Source: CBDUEV01 sp965366365
GTDB lineage: Bacteria; Actinomycetota; Acidimicrobiia; Spongiisociales; JAENVV01
Assembly: GCA_965366365.1 (NCBI GenBank)
Contig: CBDUEV010000002.1
Coordinates: 1 to 64,000 of the forward strand
Length of the DNA: 64,000 nt
Direction of reading: 5' to 3'
The notes below the pieces were generated by a model. It worked only from the letters and a program-made list of their open reading frames with translations, was not told the origin of the DNA and did no database searches. The translations under genes and the position numbers were made by a program. Positions 8,079-16,768 of the stretch are shown piece after piece; within the stretch, counting starts at the first letter, position 1; each line of letters starts with the position of its first letter.

Positions 8079-8261
8079 TCAGTCCTCGGATGGACGACGG
8101 ATGCCGCTCAGGGCGACTGCGATTCCCACCAGGATGAGCAGGAGCGGGAAGAAGTACCGTGCGCTGACTTCCCACACGTCGAACTCCTGGAGGAGGTAGG
8201 CGAAACCGAGCACGGCGAACACCGCGCCGGTCACGAATACGCCCGGATGCCGCTGGGTCAT
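8079..8261 (-). CDS. small two-helix membrane protein of envelope operon
   Basis: A 60-residue protein with two hydrophobic helices (about residues 8-26 and 34-53) separated by WEVSARYFFP. The fold resembles the LiaI/LiaF-type transmembrane pair (DUF5668-like) found beside PspC proteins. Its start overlaps the stop of the preceding LiaF-like gene by 4 nt, so it is the third gene of a coupled operon. Function unknown; envelope-stress sensing is a guess from neighbours. Confidence 0.7.
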   Translation of the reverse strand: MTQRHPGVFVTGAVFAVLGFAYLLQEFDVWEVSARYFFPLLLILVGIAVALSGIRRPSED

Positions 8262-8899
8262 CGTGTCACCTCCACTTCCCCGATTCCCACACCGACTTGG
8301 AGCTCCAGGGTGCGATCGGCGACGCCGGCGATGCTGTTGTCGAGGCTGGCGCCCACACCTTCGCGAACCTGGTCGAAGACGGTGACCTTGCCGATCCCGG
8401 CGCTGGCGTCCACCACCACGGTGGTGTCGTCGGGCACCGTCACCAGCAGGTTGCCGATTCCGAGACTGACCTCGACCTTCGTGGTGCCTGGCTCGAGGTC
8501 GAGGGACCGGAGATCGACGGTGAAGTCTCCTACGCCGTGGGCGTATTGAGATTCGAGAGCCTCGGTCGTCAGAGGCCGCTCGCGCACCTCACCGACTCCC
8601 TCCCACGGCGCCGCCGTGAAGAAACTGGTCGTGACCACGATCAGGGACAGGATGATCCCGATGACGATCAGCCCGGACACATCCTGCCGGTTGGCGCCGT
8701 ACATGACGCCGATCCCGATGGCGATCAGGGCGATGGGGAGGATGGCCCCCCAACGGATCTCGACATCGGTGGCCAGGTCCAGGAACCAGGCCGATCCAAC
8801 CGCGATGACCAGGATTCCGGTGATGATCCGCCCGATCGGGCTTCGGGGCGCCGGCGGGGCTGGTGTTTGCTCAATCGTACGTTCTTCCAGGCCGATCAT
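8258..8899 (-). CDS. LiaF-like/DUF4097-type membrane protein
   Basis: A 213-residue protein with three or four N-terminal transmembrane helices (roughly residues 23-40, 50-67, 74-92) and a C-terminal extracellular beta-rich domain (from about 115) with repetitive short strands such as GVGDFTVDLRSL, SLGIGNLLVTVPDD and GIGKVTVF. This matches the cell-wall-active antibiotic response (LiaF) and DUF4097 families, which sense envelope damage. It overlaps the PspC gene by 4 nt upstream and the small membrane protein gene by 4 nt downstream. No sensor kinase is adjacent. Confidence 0.75.
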   Translation of the reverse strand: MIGLEERTIEQTPAPPAPRSPIGRIITGILVIAVGSAWFLDLATDVEIRWGAILPIALIAIGIGVMYGANRQDVSGLIVIGIILSLIVVTTSFFTAAPWEGVGEVRERPLTTEALESQYAHGVGDFTVDLRSLDLEPGTTKVEVSLGIGNLLVTVPDDTTVVVDASAGIGKVTVFDQVREGVGASLDNSIAGVADRTLELQVGVGIGEVEVTR

Positions 8900-9318
8900 T
8901 TTCGACCTCCCATGACGATGAAGGCGCCCAACGCCACGATGGCCAGCGGCCAGAGGTACTGATCGATGGCCGGGAAAATGGTCGAGACCAGCAGGATGGA
9001 GCCGATCAGGATGATCGCTCCACCCACGATGAGGCGCCCCGTGTAATTGTCGCTCTGAATGCTCTCGCCGACCGGATCGCCTTCCGATTCCTCGGGAATG
9101 GCAATCCAGGCGATCAGATACAGCAAGACACCTGATCCCCCGGAGATGGCGAGAAGCACGAAAGCGATTCGCAGGATCACAGGGTCGATGCCCAGATAGC
9201 GGCCCAAGCCGCCGGCTACACCGCCGACGACGCGGTCAGTTTTGCTCCGTCTCAGGAGGACTGACCGACGTGTTTCCTCGTCGGTCGTGACCGGCGGCGG
9301 GGTGAGTTGAGTCGTCAT
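8896..9318 (-). CDS. PspC-domain envelope stress protein
   Basis: A 140-residue membrane protein. Residues about 20-80 form the PspC domain (VLLRRSKTDRVVGGVAGGLGRYLGIDP followed by a transmembrane helix and YLIAWIAIPEE). Two further helices near the C-terminus resemble the LiaF membrane module. PspC proteins act in membrane-stress responses. The ATG at 9318 has GAGAGGGG upstream; an extension to 9360 lacks family similarity. It heads the three-gene operon with 4-nt overlaps. Confidence 0.85.
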   Translation of the reverse strand: MTTQLTPPPVTTDEETRRSVLLRRSKTDRVVGGVAGGLGRYLGIDPVILRIAFVLLAISGGSGVLLYLIAWIAIPEESEGDPVGESIQSDNYTGRLIVGGAIILIGSILLVSTIFPAIDQYLWPLAIVALGAFIVMGGRK

Positions 9319-9471
9319 ACAAACCCCTCTCGGTCGGGGTGCCGCCAGGGTGACGAACACCCAATGTCACGGTACGACAGGACCCGACGCGCCCCTAGGG
9401 CCAATGGTCCGCTGCCTACCGTTCTGGCCGCAGGGCCGGTAGGTTCCTAGGGAGAACGAGAGGATGGGCGC

Positions 9472-9900
9472 ATGGTGCGTTTGGATGAGGTGGTGACGGT
9501 TCCGACCCCGATCGAAGAAGCGTTTGCGTACGTGGCCGAGTTCGCCAACATCGCCGACTGGGATCCGGGAGTCAATGCCGCGCAGAAGCGGGGCGACGAA
9601 GCGCCCCACGTCGGGCAGGTCTATGACCTGGTGACCGTCTTCAAGGGTAAGGAGAGCGACATGGTCTACACCATCACCGAGCTCACCCCGCCCGAGCGAG
9701 TGGTGCTGAAAGGAACCGGTGACCGCCTCACGGCGATCGACACCATCTCTTTCCGGGAAACGCCGCGGGGAACGGAGATTCACTATGTCGCCGAGTTGTC
9801 CTTTCGTGGGCTGGTGCGGCTCGTCGAGAAGCCCCTCACGGGTTCCCTCAACCAGCTCGGACGAGACGCCGTCGAAGGTCTGGCAGCCGCTCTGAGTTGA
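9472..9900 (+). CDS. SRPBCC-family (polyketide cyclase/dehydrase-like) protein
   Basis: A 142-residue START/Bet v1-like helix-grip protein. The pattern is typical of Polyketide_cyc2 proteins: an N-terminal strand, VPTPIEEAFAYVAEFANIADWDPG, and a C-terminal helix (LNQLGRDAVEGLAAAL). These bind hydrophobic ligands; the ligand is unknown here. A purine stretch (GAGAGGATG) lies upstream of the chosen ATG. It is divergent from the PspC operon and precedes the malic enzyme gene by 63 nt. Confidence 0.75.
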   Translation: MVRLDEVVTVPTPIEEAFAYVAEFANIADWDPGVNAAQKRGDEAPHVGQVYDLVTVFKGKESDMVYTITELTPPERVVLKGTGDRLTAIDTISFRETPRGTEIHYVAELSFRGLVRLVEKPLTGSLNQLGRDAVEGLAAALS

Positions 9901-9951
9901 TCGCCCGGTGGTGACGACCGCGGTTGTGTGGTCGAAAGCGTTCCATCGTCG

Positions 9952-9957
9952 TAGGCT
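9952..9957 (+). promoter_or_regulatory. -10 element TAGGCT of a leaderless start
   Basis: TAGGCT is followed by 6 nt and the ATG of the malic enzyme gene at 9964. No Shine-Dalgarno sequence is visible, so the transcript probably starts at the initiation codon. Confidence 0.45.
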
Positions 9958-9963
9958 GGCGAG

Positions 9964-11364
9964 ATGGCTATCGCAAGCGCTTCCTATTCCATCACCATTC
10001 GGGTCCTGATCGACCCTGACGACACCACCGCCATCGGCCGCATGACCACTGCGGTGGGTGAAGCCGACGGGGTCGTCGCCGCCCTCGACTTCGTTGAGAG
10101 TGACAGTCGGGCTCTCGTGGTCGACCTGACGACCAACGCTCGGGACGTCGAGCACTCCCAGGCGATCTCGAGTGCCGTCGATCGTCTCGAAGGGGTCACC
10201 GTTCACCACGTGTCGGATCGCACGTTTCTCATGCACCTCGGCGGCAAGATCGAAGTGAACTCCAAAGTGGCTCTGCGCACCCGCGACGAACTCTCCATGG
10301 CCTATACGCCTGGGGTGGCGAGGGTGAGTTTGGCGATCGCCGAGGATCCGGCCGCCGCTCGGAATCTGACCATCAAGGGAAACACCGTGGCGATCGTCTC
10401 GGATGGGACGGCTGTGCTGGGTCTGGGCGACATCGGTCCTCTGGCGGCTCTCCCGGTCATGGAGGGCAAGGCTGCCCTCTTCAAGCGGTTCGCCAACATC
10501 GATGCCTTCCCGATCTGTTTGGACACCAAGGACACGGATGAGCTGGTTCGCGCGGTTGAGATGCTCGCTCCGGTGTTCGGGGGCATCAACCTCGAGGACA
10601 TCTCCGCGCCGCGCTGTTTCGAGGTCGAGGCCAGGCTGCGCGATCTCCTCGACATCCCTGTGTTTCACGACGATCAACACGGCACCGCCATTGTGGTGCT
10701 GGCGGCCCTCACCAACGCCCTCAAGGTGGTGAACAAGGCCCAGAGCGACATCCGGGTTGCCCTGTCGGGGGCGGGCGCCGCCGGTGTGGCGATCGCCAAG
10801 ATCCTCATGGCCGACGGGGTGGGCGACATCGTTGCGTGCGACTCGCAGGGGATCATCCACCAGGGCAGGGAGTTCGTCGACGAGTCGAAGCAGTGGCTGG
10901 CCGCCAATACCAACCAGCTCGGCCGGACAGGCACGCTCATGGACGCACTGGACGGAGCGGACGTGTTCGTCGGGGTGTCGGCGCCCAACCTGTTCGAGCC
11001 CGAGGACATCGCCCGGATGGCCGACGATCCGATCGTGTTCGCTCTCGCCAACCCGACGCCGGAGGTGGACCCCGCAGGGGCCCGCCAGTTCACGGCGGTC
11101 ATGGCGAGTGGCCGTTCGGACTTCCCGAACCAGATCAACAACGTCCTCGCCTTCCCGGGCGTCTTCCGCGGAGCGCTCGACGCGCATGCCTCGGAGATCA
11201 CGGAGTCGATGAAGGTGGCCGCCGCACGTGCCATTGCGGCGGTCGTCACCGATGAGCAGCGGCGTCCCGCCTACATCATCCCGAGCGTGTTCAACGCCGA
11301 TGTGGCGCCCGCGGTGGCGAGAGCTGTGGCGGAGGCGTGGGAGGCCGAACACCCCGAAGGCTGA
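9964..11364 (+). CDS. NAD(P)-dependent malic enzyme with N-terminal ACT domain
   Basis: A 466-residue short-form bacterial malic enzyme that oxidatively decarboxylates malate to pyruvate. Residues about 1-85 form an ACT-like regulatory domain. The catalytic part shows the conserved Tyr and Lys regions YTPGVARVSLAI and PVMEGKAALFKRFA, the metal-site DDQHGTAIVVLAAL, and the Rossmann glycine motif LSGAGAAGVAIAK, ending with FALANPTPEVDP. The ACT domain suggests allosteric control by an amino acid or other small ligand (inference). Confidence 0.9.
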   Translation: MAIASASYSITIRVLIDPDDTTAIGRMTTAVGEADGVVAALDFVESDSRALVVDLTTNARDVEHSQAISSAVDRLEGVTVHHVSDRTFLMHLGGKIEVNSKVALRTRDELSMAYTPGVARVSLAIAEDPAAARNLTIKGNTVAIVSDGTAVLGLGDIGPLAALPVMEGKAALFKRFANIDAFPICLDTKDTDELVRAVEMLAPVFGGINLEDISAPRCFEVEARLRDLLDIPVFHDDQHGTAIVVLAALTNALKVVNKAQSDIRVALSGAGAAGVAIAKILMADGVGDIVACDSQGIIHQGREFVDESKQWLAANTNQLGRTGTLMDALDGADVFVGVSAPNLFEPEDIARMADDPIVFALANPTPEVDPAGARQFTAVMASGRSDFPNQINNVLAFPGVFRGALDAHASEITESMKVAAARAIAAVVTDEQRRPAYIIPSVFNADVAPAVARAVAEAWEAEHPEG

Positions 11365-11476
11365 ACCGAAGGATACCGGGGCTCTGACAGACCGGATCTA
11401 AGCGCCGCGCCGCCGGATGCCGTGGACGGTCTTGGCTGGATACCGACATAGCGTCGGAATGTGGCAGACTATGCCG

Positions 11477-13096
11477 ATGGACAAACGACGCTGGTTCGGA
11501 TTGGCCGTGCTGGCCCTGGGCGTGGCGATCATCATCGTCGACGCCACGATCGTGAACGTGGCGATCCCCTCGATCATCGAGGAGCTCGGCATCGACCTCG
11601 TCGAGGCCGAGTGGGTGAACACCATCTACTCGCTCGTCTTCGCCGCTCTTCTCATCACCCTCGGCAAGACCGGCGACCTGTACGGCCGCAAACGGCTTTT
11701 CCATGCCGGGATCATCGTCTTCACGCTGGCCAGCGCCCTGGCCGGGCAGGCGCCCTCGGCCGGGTGGTTGATCGGAGCCCGAACGCTGCAGGGTGTCGGC
11801 GCCGCCATGATCCTCCCCGCCACGCTGTCGATGGTGAACGCCACCTTCCAGGGACGAGATCGAGCGATCGCCTTCGGCATCTGGGGTTCGGTGATCGGCG
11901 GGATGGCCGCGCTCGGCCCCCTGCTGGGCGGTTGGCTCACGACCGAACACTCGTGGCGGTGGGCCTTCTACATCAACATCCCGATTGGGGCAGTGGTGAT
12001 CCTCGGGTCTCTCCTGTTCGTCACGGACAGTCGCGATGAGAATGCGGCCCGGGGGTTCGATGTGGTTGGGGTCGTTTCGGTTTCGCTCGGCTTGACGAGT
12101 CTCGTCTTCGGCCTGATCGAAGGTGCTCGGTACGGGTGGTGGGCGCCGACGGATCCATTCGCCATCGGGTCGTGGGAGTGGCCATTCGACACGTTGTCGC
12201 CGGTGCCCTTCGCCTTCGCCGTCGCACTGACCGGCCTGGTGGTCTTCGTACGGACCGAGCTTCGCCGGCGCAAAGCGGGGCTTCCGGTGTTGTTCGATCT
12301 CGGACTCTTCCGCCTCCGGAGCTTCCGCAACGGTAACATCGCCGGAGCGATCCTGGCGCTCGGGGAGTTCGGCCTGATCTTCATCCTTCCCCTATTCCTC
12401 CAGGCCGTGCTCGGCTACACCGCCTTCCGAACGGGGTTGCTCCTGGTGGCGCTGGCCGTGGGCGCCTTCCTGGGTGGCCCGTCGGCGGCCGGGCTCGCCC
12501 ATCGCTTCGGGCCGCGGCGCGTGGTGTCGGCCGGGATGGGCCTGGAGGCGGTGGCCATCTTCGCTATCGGAGTCGTGATCTCGCCGACCGTGGCCAACTC
12601 CACGCTGGTTCCCATTCTGTTCGTCTATGGCATCGGGGTCGGGCTGGCGTCGGCTCAACTCACCAGCACGATCCTGGCCGAGGTCCCGCCCGGCGAGTCG
12701 GGTCAGGCGTCGGGCATGCAGTCGACCTTCCGACAAGTGGGATCTGCACTGGGGATTGCCCTCCTCGGAACGGTGCTGGCTGTGAACCTCGGCTCCGCCA
12801 CCTCGGAAGCCTTGGCCGACGTACCGGGCCTGCCCGCCGCGGCTGCGGAGGGGATCGCCGAGGCGATGAGCTCCTCGGCGGGTCAGGCGCTCAACGGGTT
12901 CCGCGCCCAGCCCGACTCCGAGGCCGTGGTGGCGGCCGCCTCGCAGGCGTTCGCGGACGCCGCTCAAAGGGCATCCCAGTTGGCCACGGTGTTCGTCGTG
13001 TTTGGTTTCCTCGTCAGCCTGCGTCTCCCGGATCTGAAGGGCTACGTGAGAGAGGACGACGCCAGCTCCATGCCGATGGCCGGCGAGAGCCCCTGA
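11477..13096 (+). CDS. MFS drug exporter, DHA2 (EmrB/QacA) family
   Basis: A 539-residue inner-membrane transporter with about 14 transmembrane helices. DHA2 hallmarks are the first helix LGVAIIIVDATIVNVAIPSI, loop motif A as GKTGDLYGRKRLF, and motif C in GSVIGGMAALGPLLGGWLT. Such proteins export drugs or amphipathic metabolites using the proton gradient. The start is either ATG 11471 or ATG 11477; both give the same first helix and neither has a strong ribosome binding site. It is convergent with the Yip1-like gene, 21 bp apart. Confidence 0.88.
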   Translation: MDKRRWFGLAVLALGVAIIIVDATIVNVAIPSIIEELGIDLVEAEWVNTIYSLVFAALLITLGKTGDLYGRKRLFHAGIIVFTLASALAGQAPSAGWLIGARTLQGVGAAMILPATLSMVNATFQGRDRAIAFGIWGSVIGGMAALGPLLGGWLTTEHSWRWAFYINIPIGAVVILGSLLFVTDSRDENAARGFDVVGVVSVSLGLTSLVFGLIEGARYGWWAPTDPFAIGSWEWPFDTLSPVPFAFAVALTGLVVFVRTELRRRKAGLPVLFDLGLFRLRSFRNGNIAGAILALGEFGLIFILPLFLQAVLGYTAFRTGLLLVALAVGAFLGGPSAAGLAHRFGPRRVVSAGMGLEAVAIFAIGVVISPTVANSTLVPILFVYGIGVGLASAQLTSTILAEVPPGESGQASGMQSTFRQVGSALGIALLGTVLAVNLGSATSEALADVPGLPAAAAEGIAEAMSSSAGQALNGFRAQPDSEAVVAAASQAFADAAQRASQLATVFVVFGFLVSLRLPDLKGYVREDDASSMPMAGESP

Positions 13097-13117
13097 CCCG
13101 GCTACTGAGTTCGACGC

Positions 13118-13633
13118 CTAGGCGGCGGAGAGCGCCGCGACGAGCAGAACGATCAGCAACACCACCACGAGGATCATGACTGCCGCGGGGATGAGCACCA
13201 CGGCGACAGCTGCCCCGGTCGACAGGCCGTGGACCTCGCGTACGGCAATGGCCGAGCACACCAGCGCCCAGATCGATCCCAGGAGCCCCACGATCGGAAT
13301 GAGTCCGAGCGCGGCCGGGGCGTAGCCATGACCGAGCGGCCTGAGCAGGGACATGAAATCGCCTGTGCCTCCGAAGATCTTGGCGATCAGATGGAACACG
13401 CCGGTGGCGATGAGCAGCCCGACAGGAGCGAAGATGATGGCGCCGACGATGGCGCTTCCGATGCCGATGTCGGCGTTGCCCAGCGAGGTCCCGATGCTCC
13501 CCAGGGTCGAGGCGGCGACGGCCACGATGAAGGCTCCGATCGTGGCCGACTCGTCCTCAGCCACTTCGTGGTAGGCATCCGGCTGGAGCTTGACGATCCG
13601 GATCACTCTGTCGATGAGTTGTTGAAAGTCCAC
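13118..13633 (-). CDS. Yip1-domain-like integral membrane protein
   Basis: A 171-residue membrane protein with about five helices. The N-terminus VDFQQLIDRVIRIVKLQPDAYHEVAED and the later GGTGDFMSLLRPLGHGYAPAALGLIP region fit the bacterial YIP1 family, whose role is poorly known. The GTG start at 13633 is preceded by GGGAGGA at good spacing; the longer reading upstream is unsupported. The C-terminal 40 residues are almost wholly hydrophobic. Confidence 0.7.
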   Translation of the reverse strand: MDFQQLIDRVIRIVKLQPDAYHEVAEDESATIGAFIVAVAASTLGSIGTSLGNADIGIGSAIVGAIIFAPVGLLIATGVFHLIAKIFGGTGDFMSLLRPLGHGYAPAALGLIPIVGLLGSIWALVCSAIAVREVHGLSTGAAVAVVLIPAAVMILVVVLLIVLLVAALSAA

Positions 13634-13800
13634 GACTGTCCTCCCTGTGTAGGCCCGCTGGCGCTCATTCTGCCCGACCTGCCGGCGAGATGTGCGCACC
13701 TGGTTCTGATCGAACGAATGGTCACGCGGCCAGTCGGAATGATCTCGCGCCTGGTGGCTCGGCATCGGTTCCCCTGGTTGCCGGGGGCGAACAGCAGGTT

Positions 13801-15261
13801 CTACTTCTCGATTTGGGCGATCCGACGGGCAAGACTCTTCTTGGCCTCGACGTCCATGTGGCGGCTGATTTGGACACGCTGAGCCTGGGGCGAACCGGCG
13901 CCATGCAGGGACTCGGTGAGGTACCCGACGGCGTTGCGCCCCATCGTCATGTTCTCGATGAGACGGAGGATCCGTACCCTCGCCTCGGTGGGAATGTCGT
14001 CGCGTCCCTTCAGGTACTTCTCGAGCAGAGGTCCGATCTCCTCGTGGGCGAAGTCCTGCTGGGAGGGCATGGTCGCCACCGCTCCGCCTGCCAGATCTTG
14101 GGCGAGGCGACCGATCTCATAGGGAAAACGAGTCACGTTGTGCTTCGTGACGTTGGTGAGCATGGCGTCCGGTTCGTAGTTCCCTGCCTCGGTGGCGAAG
14201 GATTCGTAGGAAGCGGCGATGCCCGTGCCGTAGATGGTCTCGTTGAGATGGGTCATCTCGACGAGTTTGTCGCGAATGTGGGACGCCTTCTCCACCCCGT
14301 TGTACTCGGCGATCAACGCCGCCGCCCCGATGAGGACGTCGCCGACGCCGGCCTTGCAGACGTAGCTGCGCCGGTGGTAGGCGGTGAACCGTTCGACCAG
14401 GGTGGCCGCGTAGCCGACTTCGCCGTTGAGGAAGACGTGCTCCCAGGGCACGAACACGTCCTCGAGGATGAGCATTGCCTCCTGGCCGGAGTAGAGGGCG
14501 TTGCCGACATCGAGGCCGCCGTCCTCCATGGCGCGCGTGTCGCACGACTGGCGGCCGTAGATGTACGTGATTCCGGGCGCCTCGACCGGTATCGCGCAGA
14601 CCACCGCATAGTCCTCATCGCCCTCGGTGAGCCGCATCGTGGGCATGACCACGATCCAGTGCGAATTGATGCATCCGGTTTGGTGGGCTTTGGCGCCGCG
14701 GATCACGATGCCGTCGTCCCGGCGTTCGCTGATGTGCACGAACATGTCGGGGTCCGCCTGCTGTGACGGGCCCTTGGATCGGTCGCCCTTCACATCGGTC
14801 ATGGCGCCACCGATCACGAACCCTTGCCGTTGGGTCATGGCGACGAAGTCCTTGAAGCGTTCGTGATAGGGCGTCCCAAGCTCGGCGTCGACGTCGTAGC
14901 TGACCGAGTACAGCGAGTTGAGCGCATCCATCCCCACGCAGCGCTGAAAGCAGGTGCCGGTGATCTGGCCGAGGCGCCGCTGCATCTTGTTCTGAGCGAC
15001 CACGTCTTCCACGCTTTCCGTGATGTGGAGGAACCGGTTGACTCGCTCACCGGTCAAGGCCGACTTGGCGGTGGCGAGGTCGGGATGGGTGGCGGCGAGG
15101 TCGAACGTCTCGGCGACGGCATTGATGGATGGTCGGATCATCGGGTGGTCGACCGGCTCGAGGACCTTCTCGCCGAAGAGGTAGACGGTCAGGTCCCGGC
15201 CGCGCAGGCTTGCGACGTAATCCTCGCCGGTCCGGATGGGATCGCCCCGCTGCCAAGCCAT
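13801..15261 (-). CDS. 4-hydroxybutyryl-CoA dehydratase-like flavoprotein (HpaB superfamily)
   Basis: A 486-residue protein of the 4-hydroxyphenylacetate 3-hydroxylase/4-hydroxybutyryl-CoA dehydratase superfamily. Unlike the hydroxylases it has a full set of candidate [4Fe-4S] ligands: Cys104 and Cys108 in TGTCFQRCVG, and His296 and Cys302 in AYHRRSYVCKAG, corresponding to C99, C103, H292 and C299 of the clostridial dehydratase. The His-Cys spacing is one residue shorter than in the clostridial numbering. This supports a radical FAD/Fe-S dehydratase or vinylacetyl-CoA isomerase over a monooxygenase. The start at ATG 15261 has ACAGGAGC upstream. A flavodoxin gene lies just upstream on the same strand. 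Substrate assignment is by family. Confidence 0.75.
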   Translation of the reverse strand: MAWQRGDPIRTGEDYVASLRGRDLTVYLFGEKVLEPVDHPMIRPSINAVAETFDLAATHPDLATAKSALTGERVNRFLHITESVEDVVAQNKMQRRLGQITGTCFQRCVGMDALNSLYSVSYDVDAELGTPYHERFKDFVAMTQRQGFVIGGAMTDVKGDRSKGPSQQADPDMFVHISERRDDGIVIRGAKAHQTGCINSHWIVVMPTMRLTEGDEDYAVVCAIPVEAPGITYIYGRQSCDTRAMEDGGLDVGNALYSGQEAMLILEDVFVPWEHVFLNGEVGYAATLVERFTAYHRRSYVCKAGVGDVLIGAAALIAEYNGVEKASHIRDKLVEMTHLNETIYGTGIAASYESFATEAGNYEPDAMLTNVTKHNVTRFPYEIGRLAQDLAGGAVATMPSQQDFAHEEIGPLLEKYLKGRDDIPTEARVRILRLIENMTMGRNAVGYLTESLHGAGSPQAQRVQISRHMDVEAKKSLARRIAQIEK

Positions 15262-15350
15262 CGGTGCTCCTGTCGATCGATCGTGTGCTGAGCATACCGA
15301 CGGCGCCCCCTCGATCGGACCTTGTCCGGAGGCGGTCCTTGCCGCCGACC

Positions 15351-15875
15351 TCAGGCGGGTTGGCGCGCGGCGGCCATCGCTCCGAGACGCACACCGTACT
15401 GTCGGGCCCTTTCCTGCTCGCCGACCGTCAACGGCCCGTCGGGGCCGTCCACATAGAAGGTCTCGGCCAGGAGCAGAATCCGGAAACCGCGCTTGCGGAG
15501 TCGCTTCTCGGCGCCGGATGCCGCGGAGCCGGGTAGGTTGGGCTTGCGGATCTTGGTGTCGAAGGTGGCTGCCGCCACGTCGGCGGCGAGTGTCGGAAGT
15601 CCCTCTATCCATTCGCGGATGCCGACGCCTTTGGAGACCAATTCTCCCTCGGTCTGTCCACCGGCTTGGCGGCGCGTGCTCGCCTTGGAGAGTCCGAAGG
15701 CATGGGTCGGGCCACCGACGACGAGGAGATCAGTCTGTGGCCCGATGACAGCCGGCGCTGCGCTGACCTCGGCGAGCACGACCTGAAGGTGCTCATCCAG
15801 GCCAGCTGCGATCGCCTCGGCAATCAACTTTGTGTTCCCGAACATCGACTCGTAGACCACGAGCGCTCTCGGCAT
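15351..15875 (-). CDS. flavodoxin-family protein
   Basis: A 174-residue flavodoxin-like FMN protein. The phosphate-binding loop is in VVYESMFGNTKLIAEAIA and the isoalloxazine-contacting loop in LVVGGPTHAFGLS. A C-terminal region (TFDTKIRKPNLPGSAASGAEKRLRKRGF) is typical of stand-alone actinobacterial flavodoxins. It has a strong AAGGAGG before ATG 15875. It lies 89 nt upstream of the dehydratase-like gene and could be its redox partner (inference); the link is only by position. Confidence 0.82.
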   Translation of the reverse strand: MPRALVVYESMFGNTKLIAEAIAAGLDEHLQVVLAEVSAAPAVIGPQTDLLVVGGPTHAFGLSKASTRRQAGGQTEGELVSKGVGIREWIEGLPTLAADVAAATFDTKIRKPNLPGSAASGAEKRLRKRGFRILLLAETFYVDGPDGPLTVGEQERARQYGVRLGAMAAARQPA

Positions 15876-15982
15876 GGCGAACCTCCTTCGGCTTCTCCAC
15901 TTTCTCTCGACAAGTGCACGTCGTGCCAGAGGAGGAGGTCCTGCGTCGGCAAGACCGCTCTCGCACCTGAGTCCCTTGTGCT

Positions 15983-16768
15983 TCAGCCGCGTCGGACTCG
16001 GGCGCGGAGGGCCAGGAACGCCAACGTGAGTGAAACTGCACCGACGCCTGCGACCGCCGCCAGGGCGCCGAGGATGTCGGCGGCGATCCAGCCTTCGGTG
16101 ATCAGCGAGCGGAAGCCCTCGAGGAGATAGGTGATCGGGTTATAGGTGGCGGCGGTTGCCAGCCACCCGCTCAAAGCATCCTTGGGCAGAAACGATGTGG
16201 TGAGGAATGCAAATGGGAAGAACAGGATGAAGCTCGAGTTCACCGCCGCCGAGTTGGCCGTCCGCAGGGCGATTGCGTACGGGAACCCGGCAAAGACCAG
16301 CGACCATAGTCCGGCGATGCCGATGAACGCCAGGATGCCCAGCAGCCCTGTCACCCAACGCACGCCGAGGATGAGGCCCAGCGCGATGACGGGAAGCGAG
16401 AGGGTCATGGCGAACGCCACATCTGCCAGCATCAACCCCAGCAGCAAACTCCACCGGTTGACCGGCGAAACGAGGAGGCGATCGAAGTAGCCACCTTCGA
16501 TGTCCGACACCAGTGCCGAGGCGCGGGATATGCCCGTCACGGCAAAGATCAGTGCCACGGGGATCTGGAACGCCTTGAAGTCCTCCACACCCGCAAAACG
16601 GGAGACTCCCTCGAGAGCTCCCACGTTCACCGAGAAGAAGAAGACCGGGACGATGAGGCCCGGCCCCCACTGTTCGGGCTCACGGAGAATGCCTCGAATA
16701 GCGCGACCCGCCACGGACAACAGGTCTCGCAAGAATCCAGCTGGGCGAGCGATCACTGCCGTGCTCAT
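15983..16768 (-). CDS. ABC-2 type exporter permease (DrrB-like)
   Basis: A 261-residue inner-membrane protein with six hydrophobic helices and the ABC2_membrane signature region near residues 105-150. It pairs with the ATPase encoded just upstream, overlapping it by 4 nt. DrrB-type permeases export hydrophobic drugs or lipids; the substrate here is unknown. The C-terminus ends in basic residues (ALRARVRRG). Confidence 0.85.
   Translation of the reverse strand: MSTAVIARPAGFLRDLLSVAGRAIRGILREPEQWGPGLIVPVFFFSVNVGALEGVSRFAGVEDFKAFQIPVALIFAVTGISRASALVSDIEGGYFDRLLVSPVNRWSLLLGLMLADVAFAMTLSLPVIALGLILGVRWVTGLLGILAFIGIAGLWSLVFAGFPYAIALRTANSAAVNSSFILFFPFAFLTTSFLPKDALSGWLATAATYNPITYLLEGFRSLITEGWIAADILGALAAVAGVGAVSLTLAFLALRARVRRG

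Noticed and set aside
9367..11352. 661-codon minus-strand open frame opposite the malic enzyme gene
   Set aside because: Composition artefact antisense to two well-supported genes; His/Arg-rich without domains.
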